DNA from: Capitulum mitella | Taxonomy: Eukaryota; Arthropoda; Thecostraca; Pollicipedomorpha; Pollicipedidae | Direction of reading: 5' to 3' | Assembly: GCA_030062745.1 (NCBI GenBank) | Contig: CP099846.1 | Location: 310,001 to 374,000 of the forward strand | Length of the DNA: 64,000 nucleotides | Shown: in pieces, positions 46,881 through 59,200 of the stretch | How the letters are laid out: every line of letters starts with the position of its first letter | Numbering within the stretch: position 1 is the first letter of the stretch | The notes under the pieces: model-generated | The model's database searches: none | The model's input: only the letters and a program-made list of their open reading frames with translations | What the model was told of the DNA's origin: nothing | Made by a program: the position numbers and the translations under genes

Positions 46881-47048
46881 ATGACAACCCTGCCTCGTGC
46901 TGGATGCGGAGGTACAGTACTGCAACTGCTGCTGCTATCGGCGGTCGGCACTGGGGGACTTGGAGCGGCGGCGGGCGGTGACCTGCTAATCCCTGGCGTG
47001 CGCGGCCATCCCCGAGCAGTAGTCCGAGCCGGTCTGTGGCACAGAGGG
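46881..47048 (+). CDS. Candidate first exon with signal peptide (weak)
   Basis: ATG at 46881 in good context (CACCACATGA) opens MTTLPRAGCGGTVLQLLLLS then AVGTGGLGAAAGGDL: a short basic start, a hydrophobic core and an Ala-rich cleavage region, as in a signal peptide. Possible donors are GTGACC (after GCGGGCG, about 46977) and GTAGCG (after CACAGAGG, 47049); the frame stops right after the second. GC content jumps over this stretch. No downstream exon could be assigned with confidence. It may be a chance GC-rich frame. Confidence 0.3.
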
Positions 47049-47595
47049 TAGCGAACGATATGCTGCCACCGATCGCCACGCTGGATGGCTGCTTTGCTTG
47101 TTACCCGGTTATCACTGTAATACGCCATAAGAGGGCACCAAGATGGTTATTATAAACCTGTATAGTGCAAATCACTCCCTATAATTAGTGGCCCCGTTGA
47201 TGGTGCCCTGGCCGTGGTTTCCGGTTTGATGGCGACCAGGGCTGTGTGCTATCGATCCGCGCGATAGCCTGGCCGGACGACACGATCTCATTACGCTGGA
47301 GTATGGCCGCCGGTGACGACCAAACACGACCCGGCCGAATCCAAACAAGCCAACAGTGCGCAGCCGGCCATCGGCTTGCCGGCGGCCATCGGGCAGTGGC
47401 GAGAAAACTTTGTCGACGCCAGCTAGACTGCCCAAGACCAGTTTGAAGGCAAGTTCCACATTAACCCGCGTTTTGAACTGAAGTAGCCGAGTTATAGTAC
47501 GCATTCTTGGAACCCAATCTGTTATATAATCCACGCAGGTACGGGTGCAGTATTCTGCGAAGAAGAAGCCCACATGCAGACACATACACATATAC

Positions 47596-47599
<4 letters not shown>

Positions 47600-47658
<59 letters not shown>

Positions 47659-47670
47659 TATATATATAAA
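47600..47670. repeat. (TA)n-(GT)n compound microsatellite
   Basis: TA run 47602-47628 followed by a GT run to about 47656, then short TA again. Confidence 0.95.
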
Positions 47671-49059
47671 CACACGCATATATGCGCTTTCTAAAATTTC
47701 AGAGGCGCCAAAATCTCAACGCAAGGGCACCAAAATCGTGCCGAAAAAACCCCAAGCTCGATCGTAAAAACGCTTAATTATGTCAAACGCTCAACTGTCT
47801 GTGACGAGCGGGACCGAAAAAGACTCACAAGACCGTTTTGACTCGTACACGCTTGGAAGCGGGATGTCCATGTTATATCTGAACATTTTGTATTGTATAT
47901 GTATTATATCATAGCCGTTTCCTTGTTATTACATGCCACCTTTTCATCAGAAAGGCGCCATGTCCTCTCACAAAAGCGCACGATGTGCACTCTTCGACGA
48001 CAAGACGCCTTTGTACCTACGGACAAAATTCGCCCGTGAACAGCTTTTAAGCTCCAACCTACCCTCAGCGGAAGGACGCCAAAATTCCAATGGGCGAGGG
48101 GGAAGGGCACTTCATCTCCAGGGGAGCTCAAGGGAGGCAGTCGTCCCCCAGATCAGTCCTTAATATCACTTCAAAACTACACATAAGGAGGTATGAAGCG
48201 GTTCTGTAACGTCACGAACGGGTACAAGCCAATGAACGAAAACATTCGTTGGTCTGCGCAGGCGCGCTCTGCGTCATTTCGGCGGATGACGACAGAACAT
48301 ATGTAGTTTTAGTTAATAATATTTTCCAAAGCTGCCGAAGATTTTTTGGAATAAACGAGCTCTGAAAACGTCATCGGAGACATTTTTCAAACCAAAAAAG
48401 TCTTTTTAAGACAAGCTGACCGACGTGAGACATCCCCACAGCACCGGCCCAAATATTATTTGGCACTGACCAGAAAAGTTATCAGACATTCCACTCACAA
48501 AATGCATGTCCATGGATTCTTTAATAATCTGTGTCGCCCATTGCACTTGAGAAACGTCAGACACTTGCCGTAGAAACGTTTCGCCAGCACAGGACACGAG
48601 CAGGGCGGTGGATTTTCGTGGGGATAAGGTCGTTTGACAACAGATCTCGCCCCGAATAATGCGGCACCGAGGTGTGTCAGAACTCGCATTGTCACTCACG
48701 GCTGGAGCATAGTTCCCGGCGAAACAATGCTTTTTTTGCCGTGAGAATAACATGGAAAAAGGCAAAAAAAAACTCACGTAAGGCCCAACGCCTAACTGAA
48801 AGGCAAGTGTCACTCAGCACTGTCGTTGAAACGTGCAAGTGTCACGCGCGAGCGACGAACGGAATGACAAGGAATGCGGATGATGTTGTGACTGTCGGCG
48901 CTTCCAATTCAGAGAGTGCAGTGACGTGAGATAAGCAAAAGCTCAATGTGCCGCCCGTCGTCTTCATAGTAAGCCCGACACGTACGAGCCACGGCCCGGG
49001 CGCCGCCTGGCCTGAAACCTCATCATCTACGCATTTCAGAACGTCCAGCTATTGCAGCG
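47671..49059. other. No gene or named element
   Basis: Overlapping frames at 48400-48930 on both strands show no recognised domain. Confidence 0.35.
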
Positions 49060-49620
49060 CAATGTCATACTTAGGGAACAGGGTTTTTCCAGAGTTCGTC
49101 GTCACCGAAGCTCCGTCAGTAATCGCAGAAACTATGTCGCTATCCATAGACAGTCTGAACTACAACAGAAATTCTTCACGATTCCCAGAGTTGTTTTGGC
49201 ACCCATGTTGCCCACGGGTCTTACCATACCCAAGTTCTATTACTGGTTTTTGTTCGTGAACATAAATATCCATACATCGTCTGTTCCTCTGGCCAGTATA
49301 CTCATTAGTGGACAAGGAAAAGCGTTTGATTGTGCTTATCTTCTACTTCAACTCCTTGTTACCATCTTCCTTCACTTCAGCAGCATATTCCAGCACCAGC
49401 TGGGTCAGTTTCGTGATCCACAGGCACAACCGAACCTCGGTCCACTACCGCAGACCGAATAAAGGAGCTGTTGGTGACAGCCTTGAAACAAAAGCCGTCT
49501 AAAGCCACGGTTGCCAGTATTTCCCCAAGTTTTCTTTCCCTAAGAATATTTCTGTCTTTAGCTGGCTGCTATGTGTCTTCACTGTCTCGGAACTTGGCCG
49601 TTCTTTGTCTGTATTACCGA
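49060..49620 (+). repeat. Left arm of a 0.55-kb inverted repeat
   Basis: Pairs with 49700-50232: ACTATGTCGCTATCCAT, CACCCATGTTGCCCAC, TGTTCGTGAACAT, CATCGTCT, GAAACCAAAGCCGTCTAAAG and CTGTCTGTAT-like blocks recur inverted in the same order. About three quarters identical by eye. Confidence 0.75.
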
Positions 49621-49699
49621 CCAAAATCTGAAAAATAATTATAGAGTGCAAAAACAGTACTACAAGACTCCGTTGTCCTTCGCAGAGTAAACATAAGAT

Positions 49700-50232
49700 T
49701 TAGGTCGCTGATACAGACAAAAACGTGTCTAGTTTCAAGAAAGCGAAGACAAGTAACAGCCAGCCACATTCTTGAGGAAAGAAACGCGGGGGGGAAATTC
49801 TGGCAAAAGTTGTGGCTTTAGACGGCTTTGGTTTCAACGCTGTCATAAACAGCTCCGTAATCGGTCTGCCGTAGCAGAGCCGAAGTTTCATTATACGTGA
49901 GGATCATGAAACTGCGACCCAGCTTGAGCTGAATATGCTGCTGAAGAGAAGGATAAGAACGTTCCCAAGGGACTGAACGAGAATCTGAGGGCTGGCAAGG
50001 GGGTTTCCTTTTTCATTGATGAGTACACCAATCAGAGAAAAAGACGATGTATCAACATTCATGTTCACGAACAATACCAACAACAGAACCTGGGTATGGC
50101 AAGAGTCGTGGGTGGCATGGATGCCAAAACAGCTGTGGGAGTCTTGAAGAATTCTGCTGGAGCTCAGACTGTTCATGGATAGCGACATAGTTTTCGTGAC
50201 CACTAACGGAGTGTTGGTGATGACGAAGTTTA
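49700..50232 (-). repeat. Right arm of the inverted repeat
   Basis: The reverse complement of the left arm with scattered differences; spacer about 80 bases. Frames in both arms encode related peptides (TMSLS-SL, NI/NVDTSS), so the source may once have been coding. Confidence 0.75.
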
Positions 50233-50239
50233 GAAAAAC

Positions 50240-51631
50240 CGTGTTTATGTTTCTTGAAGGCTCACGTCAAATAAGCCATGGAACCTCGCATCCCTTTTCA
50301 TTAAAATAGCATTAGTGCGCGTTTGACGTGTCCCCTGAATTCGGTTCATTGAAAGGATGCAATTATTTCATGAGTTCTCAACGTACCCCCGCTCTAACCT
50401 GTCATCTCCACTCATGACGGCATGATGTTGAGTCCCCACTTTATCAATAAACCTATGGATAATCTAGTAATGGGATATTCGGTACTCGAAATGGTAACTG
50501 GAAATCGTTTTCTATATACATGATTAATATAAAACCATTATCGAATTCCAGCCATAGTACGGCCCTCGTGATGCAATTGCTAGGATAGTACCCCGTTCCA
50601 CGCGGTTTACAGCTGAGAATTGATTCACCACTGCCCTCCTGCTCCGCTGACGACTCTAGGCCCAGTGCTGATGGCGCGAGTCACGGCAGCGACCTCCTGA
50701 TAGCCAAACCTAACATCTATCCACAACAGCCAGAGCATGGCGTTGCAAGCGTGCGCGAGCTGGAAAACGTGGTGCCGGTGGGAATTTAAAATACAGCAAA
50801 ATTTCGGCTGATTTTCGGCAAGGTGAAAATTCCTCAAAATATGTCGTGCCGTACCATTTTGGAAACTCTTACAAAGTGATACGGGAAAAACGTTCCCGAT
50901 GTATTAGAGCAACTTTGCGCATTTCGGACCACCCTAAGGGCCACAATACCGAGCATAACCTGCTCGATGCTGTTGTCTGGATAGTCAAAACATGGGTGAA
51001 ACTGGGATTCTCAATCAATACTACATAGATCAGTAAGGCCTTCCACTGCTTTGGCAACGACCGTAACAGAAACTCTACGATTGTCTTCGCGATTTAATGC
51101 CCCAAGGGAACCATCGCCGTTGGCCTGGTTTCTCTTCCGCGTCTTCACAAACAATTTATTATGTCATGCACCCATCTTCTGGGCAACTGCTTGCCAGACC
51201 AGTTGAGGGAGTCTGCTCTCAAAGAAATTTCTTGAAAAAAACCTTTGATTCGCTGCCGCAATTTTTTGGGGCGAATTCGCCAAGAGTGAATCGGAAAAAG
51301 ACTGGCTTTTATCAGATCGGGCTCGTCCCAGCATCAAAAGGTAGAAGAAAGCGATAGAAAGTAGAAAAAACTAAGAAAAGTAAGACAGCAGTTAAAAGAA
51401 AAAAATAGTTTACATACGTGAAAGCGCATATTCGTTGCAGATACTACGTAGACTAATGTATGCAATGTCCTGGACGAGCTATGCATGTCGTTGAAAAAAT
51501 AAAGTCCCTCGTATATTCCGTGTTTTTCCGCCTAGAAAACTTCTTCACTGGTGAGATTCGTAACATTATGCCCGGAAACTGTTGTCCATTCTTTATCTTT
51601 CCTGCCATTTTGTTTGATTTTCCTCATCCAG
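50240..51631. other. No gene or named element
   Basis: Short open frames only. Confidence 0.35.
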
Positions 51632-51799
51632 GGTAAAGACAGCAGTAAAAAAGACGGACAAGCAAGAACACAGAAAAACACTAGCATTAGGTTATCGACG
51701 CCATCAAATCACAGTGCCAGCGGCGTGTCCGTTGTGCTGCATCAGGAGAGAATCGGAACACTGCTGGAATCTCTGGGCGCACGCCGAGCGGTGTTCTAA
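51632..51799 (+). CDS. Candidate terminal exon (weak)
   Basis: A strong acceptor (TTTGATTTTCCTCATCCAG) is followed by 55 open codons and TAA at 51797: GKDSSKKDGQARTQKNTSIR, then LSTPSNHSASGVSVVLHQER and GTLLESLGARRAVF. Polar, Ser/Lys-rich composition would fit a cytoplasmic tail. No domain, partner exon or poly(A) signal established. Confidence 0.22.
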   Translation, partial: GKDSSKKDGQARTQKNTSIRLSTPSNHSASGVSVVLHQERIGTLLESLGARRAVF

Positions 51800-52622
51800 A
51801 CGGAAATCCTGTGTGTAGCAGATTTTTAACTGCCAGCGTGTTAGCTGAATTAGTGACGACCTCGCTCGTGCCAGTCTTCCTGGCGAGTCAATAACAGAGA
51901 AAATCTTTAAAGTCCAACTGCTGTTCACTTCAGTCATTCACCAAACACCGATACCGACACCCACACTAAACGGAATCCTTCCACTATCCCTTCGGAATCA
52001 CAACTGTCTACGTGACGACGAGCGGGGCAATATTTATATTCCTTACCAACGGGAACGATCTGGACCAGGAGGTACAAAATTGACGTGATGTCAGCCAATG
52101 AGAGACGGTAACGTCATCAAACAAGAGGCGTAAACACGTGGTGTGAGGGGTTTTAGACGAATGAGAGTTGGCAGCATCATACAGTCTGCATTGTTTGTCG
52201 CTTGCACTGGCTTTTTCACGGGAAATATGGAGTTACATTACTGATGAAGAATACCATTAAGCGTAACACTCCCATTGTTGAAAACGAGGAGACCTTGGGC
52301 ATCCCAGACGCCTTTGTCTGTGACATGGGCATCCAAGACGTCTTTGTCTGTGACGTCGAACTCGGCCTTGAACGGGTGAACAGTGGGACCGTTCTACAGG
52401 TGGAGATAATTACAGGTATTCTTTAGAATTTTACTGATAACTACTTTAAAATCGAACAATTTTTGGGTTAGGAGAAATAATTTTATTGCACTGTGCGCAC
52501 ACTTTGGAGTGTCTGGTTCCGAGCCATTACGCCAGATGGGTTGATCCCAGCAGTCGTCTGTGCGACCTATTGACATCCTATCCACGTGGCATCCATCCAG
52601 CCATCCAGCTACCTTGGTGCAG

Positions 52623-52692
52623 ACTGACAAAATCACTTACCGAATCAGGCACCCATACCTGGAAATTAGCAACCTCGACCCTGATGAAAGCG
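52623..52692 (+). CDS. Candidate Ig-domain exon (weak)
   Basis: Acceptor ACCTTGGTGCAG, donor GTATGC at 52693, 70 bases. Encodes TDKITYRIRHPYLEISNLDP and DESG. L-I-NL--DESG is the pattern just before the second Cys (D-G-Y-C) of an Ig domain, and the exon would break right before that. The mariner lies 28 bases downstream. Too short to be sure; it may be an orphan or chance. Confidence 0.3.
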
Positions 52693-52720
52693 GTATGCGT
52701 GTTTCATCCCTCAGACTCTA

Positions 52721-54013
52721 CCAGGGTGGGCTGAAAAGCTCGTAGGCTGACTCGGAAGGAGTTATGCCACAACAATGAAACTTGGTATGCATTAATTTCA
52801 ACCTTTTGTGACACTAACGGCATTGTTTCTTTCAGGTCAACTGACGATGATTGAGTGATTCAAGATTTTGAAAAGTAGAACCAGATTTGTTTTGTGAATA
52901 TGGATAAAATTTGGCACCGTCGTGTTATCAAATATCTGCAGAAAAAGGGGTTAACCCCCAAGGACATTCACGCCGACATGGTTGCTACATTAGGGGATGA
53001 TGCTCCAGCTTTATCAATTGTGCAAAAGTGGGCAGCTGAATTCAAGAGGGGTAGGGAGAGCCTTGAAGATGACCCAAGGTCCGGACGTCCTGCCACAGCA
53101 ACCACCCAAGAAAACATCGACCGTGTTCACCACGTGGTGATGGATGACAGACGTTTAACTGGCAGTCAGATAGCTAATAACGTAGCCATCTCCCGTGAAC
53201 GAGTAGAGAATATTCTGCACAAAGAACTAGGCATGTCAAAGGTTTCCGCTCGGTGGATGCCACGCCTTTTGACGCCTGACCAAAAGCACACCAGGCTGGT
53301 CATGCCGCAGGAAAACTTGGCGCTCTTTGAAGTAGATCCAACCAGTTTTCTTGAACGTTTCCTCACCCAAGATAAGTGTTGGGTCCACCACTTCGAGCCA
53401 GAGACCAAACGGCAGTCGATGCAGTGGAAACACCCCCCTTCTCCCGCTCCAGAGAAGGCCAAGGTGGTGTCGTCGGCAGGGAAGGTGATGGCCTTCGTCT
53501 TCTGGGAGGCAAAGGGCATTGTGTTCATTGATTACCCTCAGAAAGGACAAACTATCAACGGAGAATACTATGCCAACTTGCTGAGGCAGCTGCGAAAGGC
53601 TGTCAAGTCAAAACGGCCTGGAAAACTGACGAAGGGGATCCTGTTTCACCAGGACAATGCTCCTGCTCACAAGTCGGTGTTTGCAATGGCTGCTGTGCGT
53701 GGCTGTGGCTTTCAACTGGTTGATCACTCCCATATTCTCCTGATTTGGCGCCATCTGACTATTTTCTGTTCCCAAACATGAAAAAACACTTGGCTGGGAA
53801 GCAGTACCGGACTAATAATGAGGTCATATCTGCTGTTGAGGACTTTTTTAGCGATCAGGATGAGAGCTCCTATACCACCGGGATCCAAGCGATGCAACAC
53901 CGCTGGAAGGAGTGTGTGGATCGCAGGGGAGACTACGTTGAAAAATAAACCATTTATGGTCTTATTCGACCAGTGCATCATTGTGAGCCTATGAACTTTT
54001 CAGCCCACCCTCG
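52721..54013 (+). mobile_element. mariner element, near-intact (1293 bp)
   Basis: TA at both sides (52719-52720 and 54014-54015). TIRs are CCAGGGTGGGCTGAAAAGCT at the left and, inverted, CGAGGGTGGGCTGAAAAGTT at the right, 28 bases with few mismatches. Length and layout are those of a full mariner. It is recent by the state of its ORF, which has one frameshift. Confidence 0.96.
52900..53948 (+). pseudogene. mariner transposase with one frameshift
   Basis: ATG at 52900 (MDKIWHRRVIKYLQKKGLTP). N-terminal helix-turn-helix part, a WAAEFKRGRESLEDDPRSGR linker motif (the family's FK-GR-S-EDD-R-GRP), then the catalytic core: the first Asp in TQDKCWVHHF, the second in FHQDNAPAHKS and the third in SPDLAPSDYFLF. 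The frame breaks near 53730, just before SPDLAPSD, consistent with one missing base; beyond it the frame is open to TAA at 53946-53948. All three D,D34D residues are present. It would be inactive unless the shift is a sequencing error. Confidence 0.95.
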
Positions 54014-54015
54014 TA

Positions 54016-54743
54016 TGTTGTCATGCGCTCATCGTTGATGCGTTCATCCCCATACGTCAGGCACTTGAAACTCGTAATTATACCCATTCTCCACACTGAC
54101 GTTTTATCGTCTCGAGCTTAATCTTTTACTGTGTTACGTATTTTTTTGTCACCTCTAGAGTAAGCGAAAACTTGAAGACAGGATGCAAGCTCTGAAAGCC
54201 CATTCCAAAGATACAATTGACACCATTACGTAAAATACATGCATGCAAATGAGAATGTGAACTTACAGAGAATGACAACTAGAACTTACATAACGGTTTT
54301 CATTTATCGAACATCCACATAACTTAATATCAAAACTTGAATGGATGAATGCATGAGATGAGGAATGAGATAAAAGGCATGAGAAGTACGTCCGCTTCCT
54401 CCGTATTCTCTTTCGTCTCCCTTCTTCCTTCAAACTCAGCCATGAAGTTAATTTATGGTCGTAAAGTTGAGGTTTTCTGGTCGTCGTTCTTTTCACCGCC
54501 CAACTTATGCAGTATTCTCTTACTAGTGTTTCCAGCAAATTTCAGGTTGACTCTTTCTGAAAACTGTGATTGTTAAGCTGAAAATGAGTAGAAAATGAAA
54601 GAAGGGGATCACTACATATTGGGAAAAAAACTGATAGATTTTTCCAGAAAACATAGTAGTATATCTTTCACGGCTGGTCTGAATCCCAAAATATCAAGCC
54701 AGCACTATGGCTCTTTAATGAGACGTGTAAAGAAATAGTTCCT
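54016..54743. other. No gene or named element
   Basis: Nothing recognised. Confidence 0.35.
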
Positions 54744-57700
54744 TTAACCCTCGCTGAACGACGGGTGGTTGCACCACCTTTCCGCTAGGTTTTTCATATA
54801 CTGCTGGCCAACAACCTGCGTCAGGAGCTGTAAATTGGGAGTCTAATGGTGCCAAGCCATTCTCCTACATGGGCGTCCTACGACAAATCGACCAGGCACT
54901 TACCAAAATTAACACACCATAGTCTTAAATTTTGGCGAAATTCGGTCCGATGGGTACGCTGTGGCCGAGACTTTCCTTTTTTCTCTTCTTAGCTCGGTCG
55001 GACAAGCGGTTTTGTGCTAGGGCAATTTGAAATCTTGAGATTTGATTATTTTTGGCCGAACCCTTCCTGAAAAAATGTGCATTATTTCAGTAAACAATGA
55101 ACGCATTTTCAAAAACTGGGCATTGTTGTGATGAGAACAAAAGATTTTGCTATTCGCGTTTTCCAAAATATTTTGTGCTTTTTATTTGACCTTAAAATCT
55201 TTTTTAAAGGTCATATTTTGAAGGTGTGGCCAATGATTCCGATTAAAACATTTTACAGGTAAAATTTCCTCTCAATACGTTCCATTTGTCTTAAATTGCG
55301 AAAAGTCTCCCATTTTAGTTCATAATGTTACGAGCTGCTATTATGCATCAACCATAAATTTCCGATGCTTTAACCGAAAACGTCCTTGTCGGGTAATTCC
55401 GACCTGGACCGGCAAAAAGTAGTATGAACGATCGGCGAAAACAGTTCTGAACACCCAAGGTCATTGTTTTCTTTCATGCGTATGCCACAAATTCCGTAGT
55501 CTCATTATATTTGTCATCTGTCGCTCGTTGCAAAGATGTAGTACGATAGATGGCCATGCCGCATGGCTTTGTCCCACATTACACGCCGCAGGGAAGTGCG
55601 TGGCTGGGTCAGTAAAGCGTTAAAGCTCAGTTTACACGAGCGGTAATCTGTCGTGGACTCGGCCGACGCAGACTCGACGGACGAACGGAATGACGTCACC
55701 CAGATTGCGATGACGCGACACCTCGACGGATTCGACCGAAAATGCAGTCAGCTAACTGTGTTCAGCTCATATCCCGCAGTTTTGTTTGTTCACTTCTGCC
55801 TTGAGGTGCGAGGTTTTGAAGAGTCGATTTGACCGGTATCTTGGCAATCTTGGCGAACCGTAACAATCGGAAAAAAACGCCGTACCTTACATCATCCAAA
55901 ACTGGTCAGTTGAACTAAAAAATCTCATTGCCATTCGCAAATAAAAGTTTGTGTTTTTGCGACGCGCTCTTCCTCCCGCGGCATGCAGTAGCAGGCGAAG
56001 CCTTCCTGCTGTCTCATACTGTCAGCCCAACCGCAGTAGCAGAGGAGGAGACAAGCCGCATACTGCCTTCCTTGTTCCACAAAGCATAGTTATCAACATA
56101 ATTTGCAAGAAAACACGACGTCGTGGTATTTGACATATCCTTTGTAGTGGGCAGGGCTTGGAGCGCACACCACCATCCCCTAATCTGTATATTTAGAAGC
56201 CTACATACGCCAAAATATTAGTAAATATTATATAAAATAAATAAACATATAATTAAATGAAATAAATTTTATATAAAATAAATATTAGATAAGAAACATT
56301 TTACGTGCGTTTTCAACTTCCTAACCAAGCTTTCTAGGTTCAAATAGATTACTGAATCGAGATGACCTTCACTGACTTGAAGTGACCTTGGTCCTCTAAA
56401 GTGCGATATGTTTTCCCAAAATGCTTGCAGTTAAGTCAGAAACGAGATGAAAAAAAAACGGGAAATAATGTTGACCTCGGCCTGACCTACGGTGCATTGG
56501 CTAAGTTTAGCTATCTTTTTTTCGCTTATGCTCATGACGCTGTGCCATAATTCTCCACTTTCCAAATACAATTTTTAAAGAATAAAAAATACTAAAAATA
56601 GAATCTGTCGAAAATGGCTAAACTTTTCCTTGGCCTCGGGTTACTGACCTGGCCTTTTCGAGAAATTCCAAGATAAAAGTTTTAAGGCCATTGGCAATAT
56701 AAGGTCATGTACCGAAACACAATTTGATATTTCTGAATTTCTTAACACTGCAGCAGTCTAAACTGTTTTTGACATTGGCCCCTTTAACCAGTCCTAGGCC
56801 ATTGATCTGACCCGAGCCAAAATTAGCTTTTGTCCAAAATGTGCGCAGATGTGAAAAAGTACTGGAAACTTGGCAGCACCACTCGCTTCCGTTTTCTCGC
56901 TATGCTGAAAAAGGTATGTAGAGGGTTCTAGGGGGTGTGTCCAAACACATCAGCAGCGTCAAAGACGCCGTTCTCGGCCGCCGGGAAGAGGATGAAAAAT
57001 TGGCCTCCCAAGTGAGAGAGCCAAGAAACGACCCAGAAGGCCATTTCAGGTATTTTCGCATTCCGCGGAAAATATGTAATACCATACCGAGTCAGAGGCT
57101 GCCTACCGCTTAATCTGCGTTGCCCACAGTATTTTCGAAACAAATGGCCACCGGTCTCAAGCTGCAGCGTCAAACATAATCACAATATTAGCATATGAAG
57201 AATATTTCAATGATGATATCATGACAAGCATTGGAAGTACTCTCATTTCCGCATTGACCATTTTGGCTTCCAAGACGATTAAGCTTGACGCACCGCCTGC
57301 CCATTGCGCAGTCTGCGACGGCATCGACTGAAAACTTGGATGTTTTTTTTTCAAGTTTGCGATCGATTCTGTCGCAAACGACACCGCGTGCTTCTTGTAC
57401 CTGTATTTCTATTCAATGTTTGTTCATAATAGCATCACGTGATAAGCTGACATGCAGACCATAAACCATTTACAGTTGTAATATATATCCAACTTTCCGC
57501 CCGTAGCGAACGAGCAAATGCCCAACGAGGATATTTTTATCCAGTATGCCATAAATTATACGTATATGTATAGTATTAAACATAAAAGTGTGGAACTTTT
57601 CTCCATTTAACACAAATCAAAACCCTTCGGAGAATATTTTATCTGTTTACAGTTTCATTGGGAGTCACTGACCACACTCTCAAAATTTGACGTTGAAAAT

Positions 57701-58163
57701 TGGAATCAAGGTTAAACTAAAACCGACAGCAATTTTTAAAAATACGAAGAGCAGAACATCGCAGTGTTTTGTCCTCATCACAACGGTGTTTAGTTTTTGG
57801 AAATGAGATGATTAATTACCGAAATAATACACATTATCTCACCAAGGTTTTGGACAAAAATAATCAAATTCAAAAATTTCAGATTGCTCTAGCGCAGAAG
57901 CCGCCCGTCAGACGGAGCTGAGAAGTGGAAATCCGACATTTACGGATTACCCCCTGGACAAAATTCCGTTACAATTTGAGACTATGATATGTTACCCCTG
58001 GTTGATCTCGCGTGGAATGAATGTCCCACATATAAGCTACGTTTGGCTTTTTGCTGAAGAGTCTAAAGTAATATGGTTTTTGATGAACGACTGCTCCGGC
58101 GTATGCTTGCCAACATAACGTACTTTGAAACGTCAGAGACATTTCCCAGGTTAAGCGAGGGCA
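54744..58163. mobile_element. Probable 3.4-kb inverted-repeat element (weak ends)
   Basis: Left TTAA then CCCTCGCTGAACGACGGG; right end, inverted, CCCTCGCTTAACCTGGG. Long diverged arms pair: 54960-55400 against 57480-57960 (GATTTGATTATTTTTGG, GTTGTGATGAGAACAAAA and others). The middle (55620-57400) holds nothing I recognise as a transposase. The right flank lacks TTAA, so the assignment is tentative. Confidence 0.45.
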
Positions 58164-58699
58164 CTGACAGAATCACTGAACCGATCGTGAGGTAATTTTC
58201 GGAATTTATTTCAGCCCTGGCAACTTTTTTACCCCTCTTGATGATCAGAACTTTGTTCCGCGATAATAAATCATATCTTTGGGCGCCATAAAGTATGACA
58301 GTGATTTTCACCGTACAATGACACGAGAAAGCAATCACTGTCTATAACGAATGATCAATTTGAAAACCATGTCGTTACAAAAACATGGTTTGCAGACCCT
58401 TTTGCTGTAAAAGTACTGCGATGATGACGAAGGCGCCTAACGATCTGATGCTCTTTTCGCTGTGATCTTAAGAGTTCGCCTGGTGACTCGTAGGGTTTAA
58501 ATTCATGTACTAGTCGAATATGAGAAATTGCGCTGCACGCGTGTTTTTTTTTTTAATTCATCGCTCCATCTCAAGAACGAGCGAAATGGGCAGCGAGTTT
58601 GCATCCTCGTTCCTCGTCTTGGACGTATGTGCAAATCCTTGCGTCTGGCAAGGGTTGAATTAAATTCGTTCGATGCATGTAGACCAGCAATAAAAGTTG

Positions 58700-59200
58700 T
58701 TTTTGTTTGGGTGGCTCAAATGGCTAAATGGAAAAACGGCTTACTGGCAAAAACTGTGTTTTATTTCACTAACGGCTCAATTCTGGTTTTGTCGGTGCTC
58801 AAGCCTTGCTTCAGCATCGATGCTTTACTTTCACGTGTCCCGCGAGGAATTTTCCCAAGTGAAAAATGAAATGCTTCAAGCCGGAAATTGATTACTACCA
58901 CTTCGTCCCAGATAGTACTGAAAGATGACTTTTTCTTGTCGTGGGAAAACCGACTTTTGAAGTGGAAAAATGGCCAACTTTGGTGCTGATGCAACGTCAT
59001 TGGAAAAAACTTCTTTTGATTTCACTTTCAGCTCCATTCTGGTCTTATCAGTGTGGAAGCCTTGCAACGGTATTGATCCTTTATTTTCGCGTGTCCGTAT
59101 TAAATTTTCCGCGCCGAAAAATGAAATACTTAAAGCCTTGAATTGATGACTACCACGTCGCCTCCGATAACATTGAAAGATGACTTTCTCTTGACATAGA
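58700..59200 (+). repeat. Tandem dimer, about 254-base unit
   Basis: AAGCCTTGC at about 58801 and 59055 anchor two diverged units sharing GGAAAAA-GGC, ATTTCACT, CTC-ATTCTGGT, TTTCACGTGTCC/TTTCGCGTGTCC, GAAAAATGAAAT, TTGATTACTACCAC and GAAAGATGACTTT. Confidence 0.8.

Noticed and set aside
55514..55760. Minus-strand frame (RRVMWDKAMRHGH) and GCTCAGTTTACACGAGCGG, reminiscent of Harbinger nuclease or MITE ends
   Set aside because: The match is only a few residues, the frame is short and no inverted partner end was found.
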